From the NCBI GenBank assembly GCA_035301485.1, contig DATGUF010000022.1, positions 1 to 64,000 on the forward strand: DNA of 64,000 bases. Direction: 5' to 3'. The notes beneath the pieces are model-generated. The model ran no database searches, had not been told where the DNA came from, and saw only the letters and a program-made list of their open reading frames with translations. This DNA comes from CALEAR01 sp035301485. Its GTDB lineage: Bacteria; Pseudomonadota; Gammaproteobacteria; Pseudomonadales; Alcanivoracaceae. Position numbers and translations under genes: made by a program. How positions within the stretch are numbered: position 1 is the stretch's first letter; every line of letters begins with the position of its first letter. This document shows positions 1 to 8,265 of this stretch, piece after piece.

Positions 1-1
1 C

Positions 2-1681
2 AACTTGGTGCAATGGCGCATTGCGCCGGTGAAGCCCGCCCACGCCAACAAACTGCTCACCGCCATTGGCACCGTGTTTGGCTTGCTCACCATTTCTTTT
101 GCTTTTATGACCATCGCGTGGAAGTTTGAGCAGCTCACCCCTGCCTTGGAATCTGTGTTCTATTTGTTCCAAACCACCATTATGGCCTTTGCCATTGCGT
201 GGCTGTTCACGCCTAAATACTGGACGCCCTCTGTGGACGCGTCGCAAGAGTACGGCACCGCGGAAGAAGACAGCGAAGCGGAAAGCAAGGAAGAGGCCCA
301 CGCTAACGAGGAGCTTTCTGAGCGCGCGGAAAGTAAACCCCTGTGGTTGAAAGCCATTCGCGTGGTGCGGGTGCTGATTATGCTCGCCCCGCTTCTCACC
401 ATCGCGGGCTATGGCCGCTTTGTGTTTCACTTCCAATCGCGCTTGCTGTTCACTATTGGCGTGGTAGGCATCACCATTTTGCTGCGCTTGGTGCTGAAAG
501 AAAGTTTAGAACAGCTGTTTTTAGGCCGTAAGCGCCGCCGCAAAGGCCGCTGGGCCGAGCGCCAAGACCCAGAATCAGACGTGAAAATTATGGTGTACTG
601 GACGGGCTTGCTGATTAACCTGCTGCTGCTTATTCCGGTGGGGTATATTTTGCTGTGGTCTTACGGGGTGCCGCCCATTACGTTGAAGCTGTGGACGCAA
701 TCGCTGTTAGCGGGTATCACCATTGGTAACATCACTATTTCGCTTACGGATATCATCACCGCCTTGGTGATGCTCATTATTGGTTTGTTTATTACCAGCA
801 TGGTGCGCCGTTGGATGACCAACAGCTTGCTGCCCAACACCCGTTTAGATAGCGGCGCGCGGGATTCCATTGCTGCGGGCACGGGTTATGTGGGCGTGTT
901 CATCGCTATTATTATTTCCGTGGTGGCCTTAGGTATAGATTTCTCTAGCCTGGCACTAGTGGCCGGTGCGCTTTCCGTTGGTATTGGTTTTGGTTTGCAA
1001 AACCTGGTGCAAAACTTTGCCGCGGGCATCATGTTGCTCATTGAGCGCCCCATTAAGGTGGGCGACATGATAGTGGTGGACGGTGAATTCGGTGAGGTGC
1101 GCCGCATTTCCGTGCGTGCCACCGAGGTGGAAACCTACGACCGCTCCACCATTTTTATTCCTAACTCCGATTTAATTGCCAACAACCTCATTAACTGGAG
1201 CCACAACAGCCGCCATGCCCGTTTGCGTATGCCGGTGCACACCGCCTACGGTTCCGATCCTAAGATTGTGGAAAAGGTGCTATTAGAGTGCGCTAACGCC
1301 CACCCCAACGTGTTGTGGTACCCCGCTTCGTATGTGTGGTTTAGAGGCTTTGCTAACGGCGTGCAGAACTACGAGCTGCGGGTATACATTAACGATGTGG
1401 ACAACTGGGTGGTGGTAAACCACGACGTGTATGTGAACATTGAAGAGGCTTTCCGCCAGCACAACATTGAGATTCCTGTGCCGCCGCGGGAGATTTTCGT
1501 GAACCATCGCACCAAAGTGGATAGAGGCGAGTTGGATGAACTGTTATTGCCTGAGGGCGAGCATTCTGCGGCTTCCCTCACTAAACCCACCGGTGGGCCA
1601 CCTGTAGATAAACCCCGCGTGCGCAAAGCACCCGGCGGCATCGATACGGGCGGTGGTTTAGGTGGAGATGGTGCGCGCTAG
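2..1681 (+). CDS. MscS-family mechanosensitive ion channel, 5' end cut by window edge
   Basis: Inner-membrane channel protein that would open under membrane tension and release solutes on osmotic downshock. The reading frame is open to the left edge, so the TTG at position 5 is not a credible start and the N-terminus lies outside. Several hydrophobic segments precede the MscS core, which has the Gly/Ala-rich pore helix (SVGIGFGLQNLVQNFAAG, about residues 322-339) followed by the beta domain (ERPIKVGDMIVV) and the alpha/beta domain. It resembles the long multi-TM MscS proteins rather than the 286-residue E. coli MscS. A charged Glu-rich stretch lies near residues 80-110 and a Gly-rich tail ends the protein. 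Gating behaviour and substrate cannot be read from sequence. Confidence 0.9.
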   Translation, partial: NLVQWRIAPVKPAHANKLLTAIGTVFGLLTISFAFMTIAWKFEQLTPALESVFYLFQTTIMAFAIAWLFTPKYWTPSVDASQEYGTAEEDSEAESKEEAHANEELSERAESKPLWLKAIRVVRVLIMLAPLLTIAGYGRFVFHFQSRLLFTIGVVGITILLRLVLKESLEQLFLGRKRRRKGRWAERQDPESDVKIMVYWTGLLINLLLLIPVGYILLWSYGVPPITLKLWTQSLLAGITIGNITISLTDIITALVMLIIGLFITSMVRRWMTNSLLPNTRLDSGARDSIAAGTGYVGVFIAIIISVVALGIDFSSLALVAGALSVGIGFGLQNLVQNFAAGIMLLIERPIKVGDMIVVDGEFGEVRRISVRATEVETYDRSTIFIPNSDLIANNLINWSHNSRHARLRMPVHTAYGSDPKIVEKVLLECANAHPNVLWYPASYVWFRGFANGVQNYELRVYINDVDNWVVVNHDVYVNIEEAFRQHNIEIPVPPREIFVNHRTKVDRGELDELLLPEGEHSAASLTKPTGGPPVDKPRVRKAPGGIDTGGGLGGDGAR

Positions 1682-1720
1682 GCTTTTATTTGGCCTGAGC
1701 GCGCTGTAGGCGTTCGTTGC

Positions 1721-2416
1721 TTAACGTAACGATTCCAAAATACTGCGCACGGCGGCGGTTGGGTCTGCCGCTTTCGTAATGGGGCGGCCGATCACCATGT
1801 AATCCACCCCTGCGGCTTGCGCTTGTGGCGGTGTCATAATGCGGGTTTGGTCGTCTTGCTGCGAGCCCGCTGGGCGAATGCCTGGGGTTACCAGCAAAAA
1901 CTCTTTACCGCACGCTTCGTGCAGCTGCGCGGCTTCCTGTGCCGAACACACCACACCATCGAGGCCGCATTCTTGTGCTAAGCGGGCTAAATGCTCCACT
2001 TGCTCCGCTGGGCTCTTCGTAATGCCTAATTCATGCAGCTCTTCCGCTCCCATGCTGGTGAGCACGGTAACACCCGTGAGCAACGGCTTGTGTGCGCTGT
2101 TTTGCACCGCTTCGGCAGCGGCTTCGAGCATACGGCGGCCACCACTTACATGTACGTTGGCCATCCACACGCCTAACCTTGCTGCGCTGCGCAAGGCGCC
2201 CGCCACGGTGTTAGGAATATCGTGGAATTTGAGGTCTAAAAACAGTTCAAAACCCTTATTTTGCAGGGCTTCCACTAAAGCGGGGCCTGCGGCAGTAAAC
2301 AACTCTTTGCCTACTTTTAAACGCACTTCTTGTGGGTTTAGGCGTTCAGCCATGGCCATGGCGGAGGCGGCATCGGGGTAATCCAGGGCAACGATAATGG
2401 GGCTTGTGATAGTCAT
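1721..2416 (-). CDS. pyrF: Orotidine 5'-phosphate decarboxylase
   Basis: Catalyses the last step of de novo UMP synthesis, decarboxylation of OMP, in the cytoplasm. The 231-residue protein has the normal length for the short bacterial class. The ALDYPDA strand holds the first substrate-binding Asp (D12), K34 follows, and the catalytic D61-x-K63-x-x-D66 motif (DLKFHDIPNTV) is intact. The C-terminal phosphate-binding segments (TPGIRP and VIGRPI) are present. It is the last gene of the minus-strand rpsA-ihfB-lapA-pyrF run, but a Rho-independent terminator separates it from lapA. No strong Shine-Dalgarno precedes the ATG at 2416, so a slightly different start is possible. Confidence 0.97.
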   Translation of the reverse strand: MTITSPIIVALDYPDAASAMAMAERLNPQEVRLKVGKELFTAAGPALVEALQNKGFELFLDLKFHDIPNTVAGALRSAARLGVWMANVHVSGGRRMLEAAAEAVQNSAHKPLLTGVTVLTSMGAEELHELGITKSPAEQVEHLARLAQECGLDGVVCSAQEAAQLHEACGKEFLLVTPGIRPAGSQQDDQTRIMTPPQAQAAGVDYMVIGRPITKAADPTAAVRSILESLR

Positions 2417-2440
2417 AGGTGTGCTAAGTTCGGTGAGGTA

Positions 2441-2470
2441 ATAATAAAAGGGAGCTGTTGGCAGCTCCCT
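2441..2470 (-). terminator. Rho-independent terminator after lapA
   Basis: Read on the minus strand, a 9-bp perfect stem (AGGGAGCTG / CAGCTCCCT) with a 4-nt loop is followed by TTTATTATT. It lies between lapA and pyrF and would reduce read-through into pyrF. Confidence 0.8.
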
Positions 2471-2491
2471 AGTACGGCGTTGTGGGGCAGT

Positions 2492-2860
2492 TTAAGCGTT
2501 GTGCTCCACCAGTTTTGCTTCAATGGGCTGCTGCAACTGTGCTTGTTGCTGTAACAGCCGCGCTTCTTCTTTCTCTAGCGCTTTGGCTTTTGCTTCCACT
2601 TCTTTGCGTTTGTCTTTCTCACGCTTGGCGTATAGCAACAAACGGCCGGCGATAAAACCAAACAAGGCGCCGAGCACAATGCCCGCTAAGAAAAACAGCA
2701 GCAGCCATTGCCCGAGGGCGGCGGTAAAGGGCTCCGCTACGATGAGAGTGGCAAAGGCCACGGGCTCTGGGTTAGCCAGTAAAATGAGTAAGCTCGAGAA
2801 AAAGATCGCTAGCACCAGCAACACTAATAATACTTTTAGGATCCAGCGGATTGGTTTCAT
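2492..2860 (-). CDS. lapA: LapA-domain inner-membrane protein (DUF1049)
   Basis: Small membrane protein of the lipopolysaccharide assembly protein A family. In E. coli, LapA acts with LapB and FtsH in LpxC turnover and LPS balance. The 122-residue protein has two hydrophobic segments (about residues 8-29 and 45-71) followed by a Lys/Glu/Gln-rich cytoplasmic coiled coil (about 75-115), the usual layout. It sits directly downstream of ihfB, as in Pseudomonas. No lapB (TPR protein) lies next to it in this window, unlike the E. coli lapAB pair. Family assignment is from topology and position; function is inferred from the family. Confidence 0.85.
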   Translation of the reverse strand: MKPIRWILKVLLVLLVLAIFFSSLLILLANPEPVAFATLIVAEPFTAALGQWLLLFFLAGIVLGALFGFIAGRLLLYAKREKDKRKEVEAKAKALEKEEARLLQQQAQLQQPIEAKLVEHNA

Positions 2861-2882
2861 GGTAGCCCCTTATTGTTGTGGT

Positions 2883-3245
2883 TTAATAATCCGATGATGG
2901 CAGTACTGGAATATCTTGCAAGCGGCCTTCACCAGCCTCTTGCCCGGGGTGCGTTTCACGGGAGGCGTTCACGCCTTCGCGCAGTTGTTTGCCTGGTTTA
3001 AAATGCGGCACATAACGTGCAGATAATGCTACAGCGCTGCCTGTGCGAGGGTTTCGCCCTGTGCGCGGTGCGCGGTAATTGAGGGAAAAGCTGCCGAAAC
3101 CACGGATTTCAATGCGGTTGCCTTCGGCTAAGGCTTCAGACATGGTGGCAACGATGGTTTTCACCGCCACTTCCACATCTTTCGGTGTGAGGTGAGGTTG
3201 GCGCGCGGCAATGCGGCCAATGAGTGCTGATTTATTTAATGCCAT
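2883..3245 (-). CDS. ihfB: Integration host factor subunit beta, with C-terminal extension
   Basis: DNA-bending nucleoid protein that pairs with IHF-alpha and acts in transcription, replication and recombination. The start is the ATG at 3245, because it has an AGGAG ribosome site and matches the conserved IHF-beta N-terminus (MALNKSALI); a longer reading to 3287 adds low-complexity residues only. The DNA-intercalating arm (APRTGRNPRTG) and the GFGSF turn are intact. At 120 residues it is about 25 longer than E. coli IHF-beta (94), with a non-homologous tail after GKQLREGVN. It lies just downstream of rpsA, the ancestral rpsA-ihfB order. Confidence 0.95.
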   Translation of the reverse strand: MALNKSALIGRIAARQPHLTPKDVEVAVKTIVATMSEALAEGNRIEIRGFGSFSLNYRAPRTGRNPRTGSAVALSARYVPHFKPGKQLREGVNASRETHPGQEAGEGRLQDIPVLPSSDY

Positions 3246-3316
3246 ACGTTGGTTCTCCTCTTGGCCACCCGGCCGCGGGCCGCGCAAGGGCGCGACCCGA
3301 GGAGGTATAGCCTAAC

Positions 3317-4996
3317 TTATTCGTTACCTTCCATTTGTGCCTTAATAAGGTCACCAATGGTTTTCGGTGCTTGGCTATCGTCTTGCTTATTGCTTAAGCC
3401 GTCAATAGCTTTGCGCTCGTCTTCTTGGTCTTTCGCGCGAATAGACAACTGGATGTTGCGAGATTTGCGGTCTACCGCTGTGATCTTCGCTTCTACAGTG
3501 TCGCCCACGTTCAATACGTCGCTGGCTGCTTCTACACGCTCGCGGCTAATTTCGCTAACACGTAGGTACGCTTCAACGTTCTCGGCTAGTTCAACGGTAG
3601 CGCCTTTGGCGTCTACAGCTGTAACGGAACCGGTAACGATGGCGTTGCGCTCATTGGTAGCAACATACTGAGCAAAGGGATCATCTGTCAACTGCTTGAT
3701 TCCTAAGGAGATACGCTCACGCTCTGCATCCACAGAAAGAATCACAGTTTCTAGCTCGTCGCCACGGTTGAAGTTGCGCACTGCTTCTTCGCCCGCTTCT
3801 TCCCAAGAAATATCAGACAAGTGCACCAAGCCGTCGATACCGCCTTCTAGGCCGATAAAGATACCGAAGTCGGTGATGGACTTGATCTTACCGCTAATGC
3901 GATCGCCTTTGTCGAACTTCTTATCGAAGGCATCCCATGGGTTTTCTTGACACTGTTTGATACCCAAGGAAATACGACGGCGTACTTCGTCGATGTCGAG
4001 GATCATCACTTCTACTTCGTCGCCAATGGCCACTACTTTTGAAGGATGGATGTTTTTGTTGGTCCAATCCATTTCGGATACGTGTACCAAACCTTCAACG
4101 CCTTCTTCGATTTCAGCAAAGCAACCGTAGTCGGTGAGGTTGGTAACGCGTGCTTGTACACGGGTACCTTCTGGGTATTTGCCCACGATATCGTGCCAAG
4201 GATCTTCGCCTAACTGCTTCAGACCTAGGGAAACACGCATTTTTTCGCGGTCAAACTTCAATACTTTAACTTCAATTTCTTGGCCCACTTCAACGATTTC
4301 GCTTGGGTGCTTAATGCGACGCCATGCCATATCGGTAATGTGTAGTAAGCCGTCGATGCCGCCTAAGTCTACGAACGCACCGTAATCGGTGAGGTTCTTC
4401 ACGATACCCTTCAGCACGATGCCTTCTTGTAGGGTTTCGAGTAGCTGCTCGCGCTCGGCACTGTGTTCTGCTTCCATCACAGCACGGCGAGAAACAACAA
4501 CGTTGTTACGCTTAGGGTCTAGCTTAATAACTTTGAACTCGAGGTCTTTGTTCTCGAGGTGTGCTACATCGCGCACGGGGCGAATATCTACGAGAGAACC
4601 AGGTAGGAAAGCACGGATGAGGCCGATATCAACGGTGAAACCACCTTTAACTTTGCCGCTGATCTGACCTTCGATGATGGCTTCATCTTCAAAGGCAGTT
4701 TCAAGATCTTTCCAGATCTCAGCACGTTTTGCTTTCTCACGAGAAAGACGCGTTAAGCCCATGCCGTCGTCGATAGCGTCTACTGCTACTTCAACTTCGT
4801 CATCAATGGCTACTTCTAATTCGCCTGCTTCGTTTAGGAATTCTTCGCGGGGAATAACGCCTTCGGATTTTAGCCCAGCGTTAACGGTTACCCAGTCGCT
4901 ATCAATAGCTACTACGGTACCGGTGATGATGGAGCCGCGGGCTACATCGAGGTCTTTTAGACTGGCTTCAAACAGTTCGGCAAAGCTTTCTGTCAT
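3317..4996 (-). CDS. rpsA: 30S ribosomal protein S1
   Basis: The largest small-subunit protein. It binds mRNA leaders and helps initiation on structured or weakly Shine-Dalgarno messages. The 559-residue length matches E. coli S1 (557). Six consecutive S1 (OB-fold) repeats fill the protein: the first two, degenerate, bind the ribosome, and the later ones (for example LTDYGAFVDLGGIDGLLHI, about residue 203 on) bind RNA. It follows cmk after a 345-nt leader that may carry its own promoter and the structured leader typical of S1 autoregulation. The start ATG is preceded by a weak, AU-rich site, also typical for rpsA. Confidence 0.98.
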   Translation of the reverse strand: MTESFAELFEASLKDLDVARGSIITGTVVAIDSDWVTVNAGLKSEGVIPREEFLNEAGELEVAIDDEVEVAVDAIDDGMGLTRLSREKAKRAEIWKDLETAFEDEAIIEGQISGKVKGGFTVDIGLIRAFLPGSLVDIRPVRDVAHLENKDLEFKVIKLDPKRNNVVVSRRAVMEAEHSAEREQLLETLQEGIVLKGIVKNLTDYGAFVDLGGIDGLLHITDMAWRRIKHPSEIVEVGQEIEVKVLKFDREKMRVSLGLKQLGEDPWHDIVGKYPEGTRVQARVTNLTDYGCFAEIEEGVEGLVHVSEMDWTNKNIHPSKVVAIGDEVEVMILDIDEVRRRISLGIKQCQENPWDAFDKKFDKGDRISGKIKSITDFGIFIGLEGGIDGLVHLSDISWEEAGEEAVRNFNRGDELETVILSVDAERERISLGIKQLTDDPFAQYVATNERNAIVTGSVTAVDAKGATVELAENVEAYLRVSEISRERVEAASDVLNVGDTVEAKITAVDRKSRNIQLSIRAKDQEDERKAIDGLSNKQDDSQAPKTIGDLIKAQMEGNE

Positions 4997-5341
4997 GTGG
5001 TAAATACCTGTTTTTTAAAGTGTTTCGACATATCAACCAGCAGATATGGTCAGCTAATATTACGGCAAGCAGTTGGCCTTGCTGGTTTGCATTTGCGGCC
5101 ATGCTGCTTCCATCCGCTGTGCAGCGCGTGCTGCGTAGCCTTGCCACCTGGGCGTAGGCCTAATTAAGGACATGGTTATCGACGTTGTCGATGCCCCATT
5201 TGCTGCAAAACAGTGGTCTCACTACAGCAAAGGGAGTATCGCTTTCATCCCGTGCGCGGATATCCTCAATAAGGTGCGGAGGGTAGCATTAATGCGGTGC
5301 CCTCTCAACCTTTTGCGTGCTTATTTTTTCTACGTTATGCC
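4997..5341 (-). other. rpsA leader / cmk-rpsA intergenic region
   Basis: A 345-nt gap without a convincing reading frame. It holds a candidate sigma-70 promoter at its upstream end and a long leader running to the rpsA ATG. The leader ends in an A/U-rich stretch without a strong Shine-Dalgarno. In E. coli the rpsA leader folds into hairpins recognised by S1 itself; whether this one does cannot be shown by eye. Confidence 0.5.
5280..5308 (-). promoter_or_regulatory. Candidate sigma-70 promoter for rpsA
   Basis: On the minus strand, TTGAGA and TACCCT are separated by exactly 17 nt, about 285 nt upstream of the rpsA start. The -35 is a good match and the -10 a moderate one. It would allow rpsA expression independent of the upstream cmk operon. 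Confidence 0.4.
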
Positions 5342-6028
5342 TTAGGCAGGGCGCAGGCCGCGGCTGTTGGCATGCTCTAAAATGGTGTTCACCACTTCTT
5401 CAATGCCCATTTCCGTGCTATCGATAACCACGGCATCCTCCGCTGGCTTAAGGGGCGCCACGCTGCGCCCCATGTCGCGCTCATCGCGGGCACGGATCTC
5501 TTCGATCAGTGCTTCTAAGTTGGCGGGAAAGCCTTTTTCTTGCAATTGCTGAAAACGGCGGCGCGCTCTTTCTTCCGCACTGGCGGTGAGAAATATTTTT
5601 AGTGGCGCCTGCGGGAACACCACGGTGCCCATGTCGCGGCCATCAGCCACTAGGCCGGGTGTTTGGGCGAAATCTTGCTGGCGTTTGAGTAACGCTTGGC
5701 GCACCGTGGGCAACACGGCCACTTGCGAAGCTAACTCGCCCACTTTTTCTTCCCGTATGGTGTTGCTCACCTCTTGCTCGGCAAGCCACACATCCACCCC
5801 ACCCTGTGCGTTTTGTTTAAATTCCACCGGTAGGTTTTCTGCCAGTGGCAGTAACGCTTCCGCATCGTCTAACGCCACGCCTTGCTGCTGGGCATATAAA
5901 CCCAACACACGGTAAATGGCGCCGGAATCTAGCAGGTGCCAATGAAGTTGCGTGGCCAAGGCGCTGGCTATGGTACCTTTGCCGGAGGACACAGGGCCAT
6001 CGATGGTGATTACGGGAATAGTGCTCAT
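5342..6028 (-). CDS. cmk: Cytidylate kinase
   Basis: Phosphorylates CMP and dCMP with ATP in pyrimidine nucleotide recycling. The 228-residue protein has the P-loop GPVSSGKGT (residues 10-18), the NMP-binding insert, DGRDMGTVVFP (CMP recognition) and the lid RARRRFQQL. Its ATG overlaps the TGA of tyrA-aroA by 4 nt (ATGA), which implies translational coupling. It precedes rpsA as in Pseudomonas and E. coli. Confidence 0.97.
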   Translation of the reverse strand: MSTIPVITIDGPVSSGKGTIASALATQLHWHLLDSGAIYRVLGLYAQQQGVALDDAEALLPLAENLPVEFKQNAQGGVDVWLAEQEVSNTIREEKVGELASQVAVLPTVRQALLKRQQDFAQTPGLVADGRDMGTVVFPQAPLKIFLTASAEERARRRFQQLQEKGFPANLEALIEEIRARDERDMGRSVAPLKPAEDAVVIDSTEMGIEEVVNTILEHANSRGLRPA

Positions 6029-8265
6029 GCTTGCTCCACCTTGATGTTTAAGCCGAGGTGCGCGCTGAGTTCAGCGAAGCCAGGGAAAGAGGTGTTCACG
6101 GTGTCGCAGCCGCGAATGCGTATGGGCGCGGTGGCACGTAAGGCCGCCATGGCGAAGCTCATCACGATGCGGTGGTCGTGGTGGCTTTCCACTTCGCCGC
6201 CGCCGAAGCTTTCTTGGCCCACAATGCGCAAGCCGTCGGCGTAAGTTTCCACGTCCACGCCGAAGGAGCTGAGGCCATCCGCCATCACTTGGATGCGGTC
6301 GGATTCTTTCACGCGTAATTCAGAGGCGCCGGTGAGGATGGTTTCCCCTTCTGCACAGGCGGCCGCCACAAACAACACGGGGAACTCATCAATGGCCAGC
6401 GGCACGAGCTCTTCAGGAATGCGAATGCCTTTGAGCTGTGTGTAGCGTATGCGTAGATCCGCCACGGGCTCGCCGCCGCTGCTTTGCTCGTTGCTCACGG
6501 TAATATCGGCGCCCATGAGTTTGAGAATATCGATAATGCCCGTGCGTGTGGGGTTCATGCCCACGTGCCTGAGGGTGAGGTCTGACCCTGGGGCAATGCT
6601 CGCGGCCACCATGAAGAACGCCGCAGAGGAAATATCTGCCGGCACTTCAATGTGGCAGCCCTTAAGGGTGCCGCCGCCTTCTAATATTACGCGGTTGCCC
6701 TCGCGCTTTACAGGATAACCAAAGCCTTCGAGCATGCGCTCTGTGTGGTCGCGCGTGGGCGCCGGTTCGGTGATTTCTGTGGTGCCGTCGGCATATAGGC
6801 CAGCCAGCATAATGGCAGATTTCACCTGTGCGGAGGCCACGGGCATATCGTACACAATGGGCTTCAGCTGCTGTTGGCCATGAATGTTCACCGGCGGCGT
6901 GCCGTCGGTGGTGTTGATCACGGCGTTCATTTCGCGCAATGGTTTGGCCACACGCTCCATGGGGCGCTTGGTGAGGGATTCATCACCGGTGAGCTGGGTA
7001 TCGAACTGCTGGCCCGAAAGCAAGCCCATGAGCAGGCGCATGGTGGTGCCTGAGTTGCCCATGTATAAGCTGCGGCTAGGTGCCTTTAAACCGTGCAAGC
7101 CCACGCCGTGCACGGTAACGCGGCCGGCCTGTGGCCCTTCAATTACCACGCCCATGTCGCGGAAGGCTTGGATGGTGGCTAAGGCATCTTCGCCTTCTAA
7201 AAAGCCTTCCACTTCAGTAACGCCTTCGGCCAAGGCGCCGAGCATGATGGTGCGGTGAGAAATAGATTTATCGCCAAGCAAACGCACATCGCCCTGCATG
7301 CTCCCGCCTGGGGAAACAACAAACGTGGTGTTAGGCATAGTTTGAGAATCTGACATAGAGGGTTCTTCCGAGCTGTGTTGCACTGTGGAATAAGCGGTGT
7401 TGGCACTCATGGCCAGAAAATGACGGCGCGCGGAGTTGGCACGCGTCATGATGCCGAGGAGTTCAGCGGAATCGGCTTGTGCAACAGCTTGCCGAAACTG
7501 TGCTAACCCTTCGGTAAATAAATCCGTGGCGGTGAGCAGTGCTTCTTTGTTTTCCACGAAAATATCGTGCCACATGGTGGGGTCGCTAGAGGCGATGCGC
7601 GTGAAATCGCGAAAGCCGCCCGCGGCATAACGGAATATTTCCATGGAATCACCCTGCCGGGCCAAGGTATCCACCAACGAAAACGCGATTAAATGGGGCA
7701 AGTGGCTGGTTTCTGCCAACACTTTGTCGTGCTCTTCCGGTGTCATGTTCAGCACTTCGGCGCCCAGTGCTTGCCACAAGGCGCGCACGGTGGCGGTGGC
7801 CTCGGGGCTGGTTTCTGCCATGGGAGTGAGAATAACGCGGTGCTTCACGTATAAATCGCCATCGGCAGCAGCCACGCCGCTTTTTTCTTTCCCCGCGATG
7901 GGGTGCCCCGGCACCATGTTATGTAGGTGTTGCGGCAAGGCCTTGCGCGCGGCGTTCACCACGTTGGCTTTTACACTGCCGCCATCGGTAATGATGGTGT
8001 TGGGCCCAAGCCCCGGCGCCATGGCTTTAAAGGTGGCTTCCATGGCGGACACAGGCACTGCCACAAACACCACGTCGGCGCCTTGCACCACGGCGGCGAG
8101 GTCGTCGCTGCCGCTATCGATGTAGCCATGGGCCAAGCCTTGCTGCAGGGTGCGCTGCGAACGCACCCCCGCCACCACCTCTTTGGCGAGGCCGCGCTGC
8201 TTAAGCCCAGCGGCCACAGAGCCGCCAATGAGGCCAAGCCCGATGATGGCGACCTTATTAAACAT
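6025..8265 (-). CDS. tyrA-aroA: Fused prephenate/cyclohexadienyl dehydrogenase and EPSP synthase
   Basis: Bifunctional enzyme of aromatic amino acid synthesis. Residues 1 to about 295 form a TyrA domain with the NAD-binding GLGLIGGSVA motif (residues 9-18) and the catalytic His region (HPIAGKEKSG). After a short Ser-rich linker, residues from about 312 to 746 form AroA (3-phosphoshikimate 1-carboxyvinyltransferase), with GDKSISHR, NSGTTMRL and RDHTERML shikimate/PEP-binding motifs. This fusion is known in Pseudomonas and relatives. The start overlaps the hisC stop by 8 nt and the stop overlaps cmk by 4 nt. An ATG in the linker could in principle allow separate AroA translation; this is not shown. 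Confidence 0.95.
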   Translation of the reverse strand: MFNKVAIIGLGLIGGSVAAGLKQRGLAKEVVAGVRSQRTLQQGLAHGYIDSGSDDLAAVVQGADVVFVAVPVSAMEATFKAMAPGLGPNTIITDGGSVKANVVNAARKALPQHLHNMVPGHPIAGKEKSGVAAADGDLYVKHRVILTPMAETSPEATATVRALWQALGAEVLNMTPEEHDKVLAETSHLPHLIAFSLVDTLARQGDSMEIFRYAAGGFRDFTRIASSDPTMWHDIFVENKEALLTATDLFTEGLAQFRQAVAQADSAELLGIMTRANSARRHFLAMSANTAYSTVQHSSEEPSMSDSQTMPNTTFVVSPGGSMQGDVRLLGDKSISHRTIMLGALAEGVTEVEGFLEGEDALATIQAFRDMGVVIEGPQAGRVTVHGVGLHGLKAPSRSLYMGNSGTTMRLLMGLLSGQQFDTQLTGDESLTKRPMERVAKPLREMNAVINTTDGTPPVNIHGQQQLKPIVYDMPVASAQVKSAIMLAGLYADGTTEITEPAPTRDHTERMLEGFGYPVKREGNRVILEGGGTLKGCHIEVPADISSAAFFMVAASIAPGSDLTLRHVGMNPTRTGIIDILKLMGADITVSNEQSSGGEPVADLRIRYTQLKGIRIPEELVPLAIDEFPVLFVAAACAEGETILTGASELRVKESDRIQVMADGLSSFGVDVETYADGLRIVGQESFGGGEVESHHDHRIVMSFAMAALRATAPIRIRGCDTVNTSFPGFAELSAHLGLNIKVEQA

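Noticed and set aside
1839..2381. 180-residue open frame on the plus strand opposite pyrF
   Set aside because: It mirrors pyrF codons, is Cys/Ser/Pro-rich and has no ribosome site; pyrF is certain on the other strand.
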